NCBI GenBank assembly: GCA_023433945.1
Contig: JAEYTP010000097.1
Location: forward strand, 1 to 6,860
Reading direction: 5' to 3'
Length of the DNA stretch: 6,860 nt
Origin: Bacillota bacterium
GTDB lineage: Bacteria > Bacillota > Clostridia > Acetivibrionales > DSM-1351
Shown: positions 1 through 6,704 of the stretch, one piece after another
Layout: the number at the start of each line of letters is the position of its first letter
Numbering within the stretch: position 1 is the stretch's first letter
The notes under the pieces: generated by a model
The model's input: only the letters and a program-made list of their open reading frames with translations
Told to the model about the DNA's origin: nothing
Databases searched by the model: none
Program-made: the position numbers and the translations under genes

Positions 1-750
1 GAATTGTTCTATGCTGTTACTGATGAAAAGGTAGCTAAGCAGCTTGTTGAGAAGAGAAAGTTCAAACATAAGGAACAACAGTTCAAGTCAAGTGCAAAGA
101 TTTCACTGGATGATTTGTTCAATCAGATTAAAGAGGGTAAGGTTAAGGATCTCAATATTATTGTTAAAGCTGACGTTCAAGGTTCTGTTGAAGCAGTTAA
201 ACAATCACTTGAAAAGCTTACAAATGATGAGGTTAGAGTTAAAATTATCCACGGTGGCGTAGGTGCCATTACTGAATCTGATGTTACATTGGCGCAGGTT
301 TCAAATGCAATAATTATAGGCTTTAACGTTAGACCGGGTGCAAATGTGACAGAAGCTGCAAAGAATGCAGAAGTTGATATGAGACTTTACAATGTAATTT
401 ACAAGGCTATTGAAGATGTTCAGGCTGCTATGAAGGGTATGCTTGAGCCTACCTTCAAGGAAGTTATCCTTGGTCATATTGAGATCAGACAGATCTTTAA
501 GGTATCAGGTATTGGTACTATCGGTGGTGCTTATGTTACCGATGGTAAGGTTTCGAGAAACTCAGAGGTTAGAGTTGTAAGAGATGGAATTGTTGTTCAT
601 GAAGGCAAGCTCGCTTCCTTGAAGAGATTCAAGGACGATGCAAAGGAAGTAGTTGCTGGCTATGAGTGCGGTGTTTCCATTGAAAGATTCAACGATATCA
701 AGGAAGGCGACATTATAGAAGCCTTTGTAATGGAAGAAGTAAAGAGATAA
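1..750 (+). CDS. infB: Translation initiation factor IF-2, C-terminal part (5' truncated by window edge)
   Basis: IF-2 is the GTPase that brings fMet-tRNA to the 30S P site and promotes 50S joining. Only the last 249 residues are present; the reading frame is open from base 1, so the G domain lies upstream of the window. Visible in order are the end of the EF-Tu-like domain 2 with its linker (DEKVAKQLVEKR, then LDDLF), the C1 domain with the hallmark ADVQGSVEAV at about nt 169-204, and the C2 fMet-tRNA-binding domain with KVSGIGTIGGAYV (nt 499-537), SLKRFKDD and YECGVSIERFND (nt 661-696). In the family, the KRF/Y and ECG segments of C2 contact the formyl-methionyl end of the tRNA, and they are intact here. 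The gene ends with TAA at 748-750 and is followed by a hairpin. It heads the rbfA-nrnA-truB-ribF group, as in many Firmicutes. Identity is certain; the TTG at 4 is an internal leucine codon, not a start. Confidence 0.97.
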   Translation, partial: ELFYAVTDEKVAKQLVEKRKFKHKEQQFKSSAKISLDDLFNQIKEGKVKDLNIIVKADVQGSVEAVKQSLEKLTNDEVRVKIIHGGVGAITESDVTLAQVSNAIIIGFNVRPGANVTEAAKNAEVDMRLYNVIYKAIEDVQAAMKGMLEPTFKEVILGHIEIRQIFKVSGIGTIGGAYVTDGKVSRNSEVRVVRDGIVVHEGKLASLKRFKDDAKEVVAGYECGVSIERFNDIKEGDIIEAFVMEEVKR

Positions 751-780
751 ATATAAAAAACATTTTGTCATATAATAAAT

Positions 781-818
781 AAATAGGTTGAATGGGATTA
801 GTCCAATTCAACCTATTT
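781..818 (+). terminator. Candidate intrinsic terminator / attenuator hairpin after infB
   Basis: A perfect 13-bp inverted repeat pairs 781-793 (AAATAGGTTGAAT) with 806-818 (ATTCAACCTATTT). The 12-nt loop can add two G-C pairs beyond a G/A mismatch. The stem is AT-rich (3 GC pairs). The U-rich tail on the plus strand is poor, because the Us belong to the stem and are followed by GTATAAC. Read on the minus strand the tail is more U-rich (ATTTATTATA), so the element could act in both directions, although no minus-strand gene is seen. It starts 31 nt after the infB stop. Termination is an inference and may be only partial, since rbfA and the following genes normally share the infB transcript. 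Confidence 0.6.
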
Positions 819-824
819 GTATAA

Positions 825-864
825 CAAGATAGAATAGGATATGTAAAACCTATTTTGAATCTTG
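825..864. repeat. Imperfect inverted repeat directly upstream of the rbfA -10 box
   Basis: CAAGAT (825-830) pairs with ATCTTG (859-864), and AGAATAGG (831-838) pairs with CCTATTTT (849-856) with one G-T wobble. Bases 857-858 bulge and the loop is 10 nt (839-848). The right arm ends at the base before TATAAT (865-870). In read-through RNA this would form a second hairpin. In DNA it spans the region from the -35 to the edge of the -10 and could be a protein-binding site. Its AATAGG/CCTATT core is shared with the hairpin at 781-818, so alternative pairings exist. Its function is unknown. Confidence 0.5.
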
Positions 865-870
865 TATAAT
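842..870 (+). promoter_or_regulatory. Candidate sigma-A-type promoter for rbfA
   Basis: A consensus -10 hexamer TATAAT lies at 865-870. With a 17-nt spacer the -35 position is TGTAAA (842-847), which matches only 3 of 6 consensus bases. Transcription would start near 877, leaving about 19 nt before the rbfA ATG at 896, just enough to hold its ribosome binding site (AAAGGA, 881-886). The placement after a putative terminator supports an internal promoter, but AT-rich DNA yields chance TATAAT boxes, so this is moderate evidence only. Confidence 0.4.
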
Positions 871-895
871 AGATGACAAGAAAGGATAATCAAAT

Positions 896-1246
896 ATGGC
901 AGATAGAATAGTCAGAATTTCAGAGGAAGTAAAGAAAGAGATCAGCAGTATTATTCAAAATGATATAAAAGATCCAAGGTTACCAAACTTGGTCAGTATT
1001 ATTTCATGTAATGTAACAAAAGACTTAAGGTATGCCAAGGTGTTTGTCAGTGTTCTAGGAGATGAAGAGCAAAAGAAGAATGCAATGAGTGCACTAAAAA
1101 GTGCAGCAGGCTTTATCAGACGAGAACTTGGTCACAGGGTACAGTTGAGGTATACCCCCGAAATTCACTTTGAGCTGGATACGTCTATAGAGCACGGAAT
1201 ATATATAAACAAGTTATTAAATGAAACTGCAAAAGATTCCAAATAA
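896..1246 (+). CDS. rbfA: 30S ribosome-binding factor A
   Basis: RbfA binds the immature 30S subunit near the 5' end of 16S rRNA (helix 1 region) and is needed for late maturation and cold adaptation. The protein is 116 aa, the normal family length, and forms a single KH-like domain. Recognisable parts are the N-terminal RISEEVKKEISSIIQNDIKDPRL, the central strand region VSIISCNVTKDLRYAKVFVSVLG, the helix SALKSAAGFIRRELGHRVQLRYTPEIHFELDTSIEHG and the I-x-K-L-L end. The start is the ATG at 896, preceded by AAAGGA (881-886) at 9 nt spacing. It follows infB after an unusually long 145-nt gap carrying hairpins and a possible promoter, and is closely followed by nrnA. Together with IF-2 it ties this region to 30S biogenesis and initiation. 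Identity is confident. Confidence 0.96.
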   Translation: MADRIVRISEEVKKEISSIIQNDIKDPRLPNLVSIISCNVTKDLRYAKVFVSVLGDEEQKKNAMSALKSAAGFIRRELGHRVQLRYTPEIHFELDTSIEHGIYINKLLNETAKDSK

Positions 1247-1249
1247 TAT

Positions 1250-1255
1250 GGGGGA
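1250..1255 (+). promoter_or_regulatory. Shine-Dalgarno site that decides the nrnA start
   Basis: GGGGGA lies 7 nt upstream of the in-frame GTG at 1263. The two upstream ATGs in the same frame (1221, which lies inside rbfA, and 1248) have no purine-rich site in front of them. This favours GTG as the initiation codon, directly after the rbfA stop at 1246. Confidence 0.5.
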
Positions 1256-1262
1256 CGCGAAT

Positions 1263-2228
1263 GTGGGTAAATTAGATAAGGACATTATCAAGCTAATAGA
1301 GGGGGCTGCTTCTATTGCAATCTTTCCGCACGTTTCTGCTGACGGCGACGCATTAGGATCCTCTTTTGCTCTGGCATTAGCTCTTGAAACTATGGGAAAG
1401 CAGGTTGTTGTATATCTGGAGGAAAGCGTTCCAAACATGTATAAATTCCTTCCCGGTATTAACTTTAGCAGACTGATGGAACAGCAAGAGGAAGAAACCT
1501 ATGACCTGAATATTGCACTAGATACTGGTGATGTCAATAGAATTGCATCAAGAAGCTCCATTTTTTTTAAAGCTCCTGCTACCATCAATATTGACCACCA
1601 TGTTACAAATACAAAGTTTGCGCATTTAAATCATGTTGATGTTGATTCCGCTTCCACTGGGGAGATTGTATTTACATTACTTCAGCAGTTAAAGGTGCCT
1701 TTGACCAAGGACATTGCAACGTGCTTGTATACCGCTGTATCCACTGATACAGGTGGTTTTAAATACGGTAATACTACTGAGCAAACACACTTGATTACTG
1801 CAAAGCTTTTGAGTACTGGTATAGATATTGCTGAATTATCTCAAAAGATATTTGACAATACCACATTTGCAAAGCTTCAACTAACCAAAAAGGCAATTGA
1901 AGTACTTGAACTGCATGAGAATAATACTATTGCGGTTATTCCAATAAGCCTTGATGATTTTAAAAAGACTGGTGCAATAGATGAGGACTGTGATGGAATA
2001 GTCAATATAGGACGGTCTATTGAAGGTGTTGAAGTATCAATAATGCTAAAGGAAAAGGACAATGATCAGGTTAAAATAAACTTCAGGTCAAAGACTTACG
2101 TTGATGTTTCGGAGATAGCAGGTAAGTTCGGCGGAGGAGGGCACAAGCGAGCAGCTGGTTGTACTGTCACCGGGGACTTACAAGAAATAAAAATTAAGGT
2201 ATTAGACGCGATAAAGGAAAAACTGTAA
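1263..2228 (+). CDS. nrnA: DHH/DHHA1 phosphoesterase, bifunctional nanoRNase / pAp phosphatase NrnA
   Basis: NrnA-type enzymes hydrolyse 2-5 nt RNAs to mononucleotides and dephosphorylate 3'-phosphoadenosine 5'-phosphate; in Firmicutes they replace the Orn oligoribonuclease. With the GTG start the protein has 321 aa, the usual length. Metal-binding DHH motifs are intact: H23-V-S-A-D27-G-D29, D87 in ALDTGD, D111-H112-H113 and D162 in STDTGG. The C-terminal DHHA1 substrate-binding domain carries GGGGH at 290-294 followed by KRAAG. The enzyme should be cytoplasmic and Mn-dependent. The start is chosen because GGGGGA precedes it and because the first DHH motif then lies about 20 residues in, as in Bacillus NrnA. 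ATG 1248 (326 aa) or ATG 1221 (335 aa, overlapping rbfA by 26 nt) are alternatives. It sits between rbfA and truB with almost no spacing, indicating cotranscription. Substrate range is inferred from the family. Confidence 0.92.
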   Translation: MGKLDKDIIKLIEGAASIAIFPHVSADGDALGSSFALALALETMGKQVVVYLEESVPNMYKFLPGINFSRLMEQQEEETYDLNIALDTGDVNRIASRSSIFFKAPATINIDHHVTNTKFAHLNHVDVDSASTGEIVFTLLQQLKVPLTKDIATCLYTAVSTDTGGFKYGNTTEQTHLITAKLLSTGIDIAELSQKIFDNTTFAKLQLTKKAIEVLELHENNTIAVIPISLDDFKKTGAIDEDCDGIVNIGRSIEGVEVSIMLKEKDNDQVKINFRSKTYVDVSEIAGKFGGGGHKRAAGCTVTGDLQEIKIKVLDAIKEKL

Positions 2229-2230
2229 TA

Positions 2231-3154
2231 ATGAATGGAATAATTAATGTTCTTAAGCCGGCAGGGATGACATCTTTTGACGTAGTAGCGTTTTTGAGAA
2301 GGGTTTCTGGTCAGAAAAAGATAGGCCATACTGGTACATTAGACCCTATGGCAGTTGGTGTTTTACCGGTATGCCTTGGCAGTGCTACAAAAGCTATTGA
2401 ATTTATGATGGAAAAGGACAAGGTATACAGAGCAGAAATGTCTCTAGGAATTTCTACAGATACAGAGGACAGCACAGGACAAGTGCTAAAGTACTCACCT
2501 TGCTCAGCTACCAATGAAGAAATAAATAAGGCAATATCAACATTTGTTGGAGACATTGCTCAGATACCGCCTATGTATTCGGCACTTAAGGTAAATGGAA
2601 AGAAGCTTTATGAACTGGCCCGGCAGGGACAGGTTATAGAACGAGAAGCTAGAAATATCACAGTTTACAGCATTGATATTATTAAAATCTGGAAAGACAG
2701 GATAGAAGCTTCTTGTGATGGGAAACTGGTAGAATATGAAGTTGTAAAGGTTTTAATGGATGTTCATTGCTCAAAGGGGACCTATATCCGCACACTGTGT
2801 AATGATATTGGGAATGCCCTGAATTGTGGTGCATGTATGTCTTTTTTGATAAGAAAGGCAGCCGGTGAATTTGATTTATCAAATGCTATTTCTATTGAAG
2901 AGATTACAGACCTTTCAGATAAGGGTCATTTAAATGATGCACTTCTTCCTGTTGAACGAGTATTTCTAAAGCTTCCTCATATTAATCTTTCACAGCAGGA
3001 AACTTTTAAATATTCAAATGGAACATGGATTGATGTATCTGTATACAAAGACTTATTATATCGTATTTATGACAATAACAGCTGTTTTCTTGGTTTAGGA
3101 GAAACTTTTGAGACAAGCGGCAAAGTAATGCTAAAATCAAGAAAGTTTTTCTAA
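2231..3154 (+). CDS. truB: tRNA pseudouridine(55) synthase
   Basis: TruB isomerises U55 in the T-psi-C loop of nearly all tRNAs and also acts as a tRNA-folding chaperone. The protein has 307 aa, close to bacterial family length. Motifs in order: KPAGMTS (9-15), the catalytic loop GHTGTLDPMAVGVLP with nucleophile D38, the DKVYRAEMSLGISTDTED segment, IPPMYSALKVNGKKLYELAR, and the KGTYIRTLCNDIG motif with Y185 and R187. A C-terminal PUA-like region of about 70 residues follows and is poorly conserved, as is usual. The ATG lies 2 nt after the nrnA stop. Its ribosome site is AAAGGA at 2213-2218 inside the nrnA end, a long 12-nt spacing, so translation is probably coupled to nrnA. A 91-nt gap follows before ribF. 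Identity is certain. Confidence 0.96.
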   Translation: MNGIINVLKPAGMTSFDVVAFLRRVSGQKKIGHTGTLDPMAVGVLPVCLGSATKAIEFMMEKDKVYRAEMSLGISTDTEDSTGQVLKYSPCSATNEEINKAISTFVGDIAQIPPMYSALKVNGKKLYELARQGQVIEREARNITVYSIDIIKIWKDRIEASCDGKLVEYEVVKVLMDVHCSKGTYIRTLCNDIGNALNCGACMSFLIRKAAGEFDLSNAISIEEITDLSDKGHLNDALLPVERVFLKLPHINLSQQETFKYSNGTWIDVSVYKDLLYRIYDNNSCFLGLGETFETSGKVMLKSRKFF

Positions 3155-3233
3155 TATAAGTTTCAGCGTAAAAGAAGAACGAAATGAAAAATAACTATAT
3201 AGGTTTAAATGCACATTTTCTTATTAACTAATG

Positions 3234-3238
3234 AGGAG
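3234..3238 (+). promoter_or_regulatory. Shine-Dalgarno site that decides the ribF start
   Basis: AGGAG lies 7 nt before the ATG at 3246. A longer reading from the ATG at 3231 would place this site inside the coding sequence and has no ribosome site of its own, so 3246 is the better start. Confidence 0.75.
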
Positions 3239-3245
3239 ATCTTAT

Positions 3246-4175
3246 ATGAGGGTAGTAAATGCCAGCGATATTAATAATTATTTTGAATGTAATACCGGCG
3301 TAGGCTTGGGGAACTTTGACGGCTTACATATAGGTCATATGGCATTAATAAATACCTTGATTAGAGAATCAAGGTTAAATGGATTGTATTCTATTGTATA
3401 TACATTTAAAAAGCATCCGGAAAATATATTGAGAAAAAAGCTCATTACTCCGTTGCTTTCTACTGAACAAAAAAAGATAGAACTTTTATCAGAAACATCG
3501 TTAGACTGTTTGTATTTTGATGATTTTAATGAAGATTTTTCACGACTTACACCAGAAGAATTTGTCAGTCAGGTATTAGTTAAGAGACTTCATATCAAGC
3601 TGGCAGTTGCCGGATATGATTACAGATTCGGTTACAAGGGACAGGGAGATATAGAGCTGCTCAAAGAATATGGTCAAAAGTATGGTTTCAGAGTTATTGT
3701 GATTGATGCAATTAAGTGCGCAAATGAAGCTATCAGTAGCACTCGTATAAGAAATTTTATTATTAACGGTGAACTGGAAAAGGCTTATAAACTCTTGGGA
3801 AGAAACTACTCTATAACTGCTGAGGTTGTTTCAGGCAGAAGAGTTGGAAATACTATCGGTTTTCCAACTGCCAATATTCATCCCGAAAGGTTTTTGGTGC
3901 TTCCTGAAAACGGTGTTTATATTACAAAGACCTTATTAGACGGAAAATTATATAACAGCATGACAAATGTAGGCTTTAACCCGACATTTGAAGATGTTAA
4001 ACAAAAGACTGTCGAAACTCACATTCTTGACTTTAATCAAGATATTTACGGTAAAAAAATTGAGGTATTCTTCCTTAAGAAGATCAGAAATGAAATTAAG
4101 TTTGAAAATGTAAATCAACTTATGGAGCAGATAAAAAGGGATATGGGAGAGACAAGAAAATACCTTGGTATCTAG
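3246..4175 (+). CDS. ribF: Bifunctional riboflavin kinase / FMN adenylyltransferase (FAD synthetase)
   Basis: RibF phosphorylates riboflavin to FMN and adenylates FMN to FAD. From ATG 3246 the protein has 309 aa, typical for the two-domain bacterial form. The N-terminal nucleotidyltransferase domain shows GNFDGLHIGH (22-31), TFKKHPEN and the SSTRIR signature (164-169). The C-terminal flavokinase domain shows GRRVGNTIGFPTAN (GFPTAN at 205-210), NPTF (245-248) and VETHILDF, with E257 in the position of the catalytic glutamate, then YGKKIEVFFLKKIRNEIKF. Both halves look complete, so both activities are expected. The start is set by AGGAG at 3234-3238. RibF commonly follows truB in Firmicutes. 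No FMN riboswitch is seen upstream, and the 91-nt gap is too short to hold one. The next gene, hypF, begins only 21 nt after the stop, suggesting a shared transcript. Confidence 0.96.
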   Translation: MRVVNASDINNYFECNTGVGLGNFDGLHIGHMALINTLIRESRLNGLYSIVYTFKKHPENILRKKLITPLLSTEQKKIELLSETSLDCLYFDDFNEDFSRLTPEEFVSQVLVKRLHIKLAVAGYDYRFGYKGQGDIELLKEYGQKYGFRVIVIDAIKCANEAISSTRIRNFIINGELEKAYKLLGRNYSITAEVVSGRRVGNTIGFPTANIHPERFLVLPENGVYITKTLLDGKLYNSMTNVGFNPTFEDVKQKTVETHILDFNQDIYGKKIEVFFLKKIRNEIKFENVNQLMEQIKRDMGETRKYLGI

Positions 4176-4180
4176 CTTTT

Positions 4181-4188
4181 AAAGGTGG
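4181..4188 (+). promoter_or_regulatory. Shine-Dalgarno site that decides the hypF start
   Basis: AAAGGTGG lies 8 nt before the ATG at 4197. The upstream in-frame GTG at 4185 falls inside this site and is therefore unlikely to be the start. The site occupies most of the 21-nt ribF-hypF gap, leaving no room for a terminator and promoter. Confidence 0.75.
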
Positions 4189-4196
4189 TATTAAAC

Positions 4197-6704
4197 ATGA
4201 ATGGCTATGAAATAGTTATAAAAGGAATAGTACAAGGAGTTGGATTTAGACCATTTATATATAACCTTGCAATTGAACTAGGTCTCAATGGTTGGGTTTC
4301 CAACAAAGGCAGCGATGTTATTATATATATAGATGCTACAGAACAACAAATGAATAGTTTTGTCACTCTGATTAGCCAAAAGGCACCAGTGTTGTCTAAA
4401 ATACAAAATATCAGCACCCATCAGCTTCCACTTAATAGGTTTTCTAGCTTTGAAATACGGAAAAGTGAGGTTGCACAAGAGGGTGTTGTCTTTATTTCTC
4501 CCGATGTTTGTACTTGTAAAAACTGTTTAAATGAGCTTAAAGACCCAAAAGATAAGAGATATCAGTATCCTTTTATTAATTGTACTGACTGTGGACCACG
4601 TTTTTCTATCATAAAAGGTGTTCCCTATGATAGGCATAATACTACAATGAATTGCTTCAAAATGTGCTCCTTTTGCGAAGGACAATATGTTAATCCTGCT
4701 GATAGACGGTATCATGCCCAACCGGTATGCTGTTTTGATTGCGGCCCCGGGCTTTATTTCAAGTTGGCCGGGGAACATAACTGTGTAGAGGGTGGCGAGA
4801 CCGGAATTAGTGCGATACATAAAGCTGCTCAATACATACAGCAGGGCAAGATTGTAGCGATTAAGGGAATAGGCGGTTATCATCTCTGCTGCAGTGCAAC
4901 TAGTGAGGCTGCGGTTCATCGTCTTAGAACAAGAAAGCATAGAGATAATAAACCCTTTGCTGTCATGGTAAAGGATATTGATGCAGTAAATAAATACTGC
5001 TTTGTAAACGCAGAAGAGGAAAAACTACTCACTTCTACAGCAGCACCCATAGTACTTCTCGAAAAACGGGGAGAGTACCTTCCTCATCAGATTGCTCCTC
5101 AAAACAGATATTTAGGAGTAATGCTTCCATATACACCTGTACACCATTTGTTATTTGACTGCTCTGAGCTTCCCGAAGCCTTGGTAATGACAAGCGGGAA
5201 TCTTTCGAGTGAGCCCATTTTTTATAAGGATGATGAGGCTTTTGAAGGCTTAAATAAAATAGCTGATGCATTTTTATATACTGACAGAGAGATATTTATG
5301 AGAACGGATGATTCTGTTACCAGAGTATTTAGGGGTAAACCATATATTCTGCGTCGTTCAAGAGGTTATGTACCATTACCTATAAAGCTGGATATTCGGA
5401 AGCTGGCAGGTATTTATAATATGAATAAACCCAATAAAGGTCAGTTAAACAATAATGAGCTTGATGCAGACCATTCTGCTGACAATGTAAATATTCCCGA
5501 AGTGCTTGCATGCGGTGGTGAGCTAAAAAACGCTTTCTGTGTCAACAAGGGAGAATACTTTTATATGAGTCACCATATTGGTGACCTTGAAAATGAGGAT
5601 ACTAACCTCTCATTCAGACAAGCCGTTGAGCATTTTGAGAATATGTTTTCAATCACGCCTGAAGCTGTAGCATATGATTTGCACCCAAACTATTTTTCGT
5701 CGCAATACGGCAGACAGCGCACTGAAAAACAGTTTGGAATTCAGCACCACAAGGCTCACATTGCCTCCTGCATGGCGGAGAATGCGCTGTCCGGTGACGT
5801 TATCGGCATTGCTTTTGATGGTACTGGTTATGGCGAGGATGGAGCAATTTGGGGTGGCGAGTTTTTCTATGGAAGCTACAACCACTTCAAGCGTGCTGGC
5901 CACTTAGAGTATGTACCAATGCCAGGTGGGGATGGTGCTATTAAGCATCCTTGGAGAATGGCACTTAGCTATATCAAGAAAGCCAATAGGCTTGATTATA
6001 TCACAGATAAAGAGGGTAATTATTCTTTTAATGATATTAAATTAGAAGATATTAATTTTATCTTAAAGATATTGGACAAAAACATAAATTGTCAGCAAAC
6101 CTCAAGCATGGGGCGCTTCTTTGATGCAGCGGCAGCTATTGCGGGTATCAGAGCAGACATTACCTATGAAGGTGAGGCGGCTATAATGTTGGAGTATTAT
6201 GCGAGTAACTTTTTGAAGCTGAACATTGGCGGTAGCTTTGAGAAGGACATAAGCAGCCACGATAATGTAAGCAGTAATATTTTTGACAGCTGTGAGAACA
6301 ACACAAGTGGAAACAAGGATGATATAAGCAGCTATGAGGTAGTCATCAGCCAGCAAGAAGATGGCTTTGTTGTGGAAACTGACAGTATTATAAGCGCCAT
6401 GATTGATGATATTATTGATAATAGGCAGATTGGGTTTGTTGCTGCGAGATTCCACAAAACAGTAGCCGATATGGTGCTAAAAGGTTGTATCAGAATTAGG
6501 CAAACGACAGCTTTGAACAGGGTATGCTTAAGCGGAGGAGTATTTCAGAATATTACACTGTTGGAGCTTTGTATTGATTTATTGGAGGCTTACGGCTTTT
6601 CAGTATTTGTCCATAGCGATATTCCAACCAATGACGGAGGTATAGCTCTAGGACAAGCTGTTATGGCTATCGCAGCCTTAGACAATAAAAATGATATTAG
6701 CTAA
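4197..6704 (+). CDS. hypF: [NiFe]-hydrogenase maturation carbamoyltransferase HypF
   Basis: HypF converts carbamoyl phosphate and ATP to carbamoyl-adenylate and transfers the carbamoyl group to the C-terminal cysteine of HypE, the precursor of the cyanide ligands of the [NiFe] active site. All modules are present. The acylphosphatase domain has VQGVGFR with R18 and catalytic N36. Two zinc fingers have exact C-x2-C-x18-C-x2-C spacing (C107/C110/C129/C132 and C157/C160/C179/C182). A YrdC-like domain (about 205-395) has GIGGYHLCC, KHRDNKPFAVM and TSGNLSSEP. The Kae1-like domain (about 436-835) has HHKAH (H517, H518, H521), DGTGYGEDG (541-549), GRFFDAAAA, LSGGVFQN and NDGG (D813). At 835 aa it is longer than the common 750-780. 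The extra length comes mainly from two N/D/S-rich stretches, about 408-434 between domains and about 683-715 inside the Kae1-like part. ATG 4197 is preceded by AAAGGTGG. hypC follows. Identity is certain; catalytic residues appear intact. Confidence 0.97.
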   Translation: MNGYEIVIKGIVQGVGFRPFIYNLAIELGLNGWVSNKGSDVIIYIDATEQQMNSFVTLISQKAPVLSKIQNISTHQLPLNRFSSFEIRKSEVAQEGVVFISPDVCTCKNCLNELKDPKDKRYQYPFINCTDCGPRFSIIKGVPYDRHNTTMNCFKMCSFCEGQYVNPADRRYHAQPVCCFDCGPGLYFKLAGEHNCVEGGETGISAIHKAAQYIQQGKIVAIKGIGGYHLCCSATSEAAVHRLRTRKHRDNKPFAVMVKDIDAVNKYCFVNAEEEKLLTSTAAPIVLLEKRGEYLPHQIAPQNRYLGVMLPYTPVHHLLFDCSELPEALVMTSGNLSSEPIFYKDDEAFEGLNKIADAFLYTDREIFMRTDDSVTRVFRGKPYILRRSRGYVPLPIKLDIRKLAGIYNMNKPNKGQLNNNELDADHSADNVNIPEVLACGGELKNAFCVNKGEYFYMSHHIGDLENEDTNLSFRQAVEHFENMFSITPEAVAYDLHPNYFSSQYGRQRTEKQFGIQHHKAHIASCMAENALSGDVIGIAFDGTGYGEDGAIWGGEFFYGSYNHFKRAGHLEYVPMPGGDGAIKHPWRMALSYIKKANRLDYITDKEGNYSFNDIKLEDINFILKILDKNINCQQTSSMGRFFDAAAAIAGIRADITYEGEAAIMLEYYASNFLKLNIGGSFEKDISSHDNVSSNIFDSCENNTSGNKDDISSYEVVISQQEDGFVVETDSIISAMIDDIIDNRQIGFVAARFHKTVADMVLKGCIRIRQTTALNRVCLSGGVFQNITLLELCIDLLEAYGFSVFVHSDIPTNDGGIALGQAVMAIAALDNKNDIS
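6246..6334 (+). repeat. In-frame imperfect direct repeat in the hypF insert
   Basis: The 14-mers at 6246-6259 (GACATAAGCAGCCA) and 6321-6334 (GATATAAGCAGCTA) match at 12 of 14 bases and are exactly 75 nt (25 codons) apart. They encode DISSHD (from residue 684) and DISSYE (from residue 709). The stretch between them is Asn/Ser/Asp-rich and lies in a part of HypF that is normally short. A 25-codon duplication followed by drift could explain the insert, but the similarity beyond the repeats is weak. Confidence 0.4.

Noticed and set aside
771..776. A second TATAAT box right after infB
   Set aside because: No -35-like hexamer lies 16-18 nt upstream, and a start near 783 would fall within the following hairpin. 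It is probably chance in AT-rich DNA.
3155..3245. Possible FMN riboswitch or promoter in front of ribF
   Set aside because: The gap is 91 nt, too short for an RFN element, with none of its conserved GC-rich helices. No convincing -35/-10 pair or stable hairpin is seen, only the short AAATG/CATTT palindrome at 3207-3218.
4745..4773. GC-rich inverted repeat CCCCGG/CCGGGG inside hypF
   Set aside because: It is only 6 bp with a 17-nt loop inside conserved coding sequence after the second zinc finger, with no U-tract. It is probably a coincidence of Gly/Pro/Ala codons.
4527..4940. Long minus-strand open frame (137 codons) opposite hypF
   Set aside because: It lies fully antisense to the zinc-finger and YrdC-like domains of HypF, has no ribosome site or recognisable motif, and is best explained as a shadow of the real gene. 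The 117-codon minus frame at 6102-6455 is rejected for the same reason.
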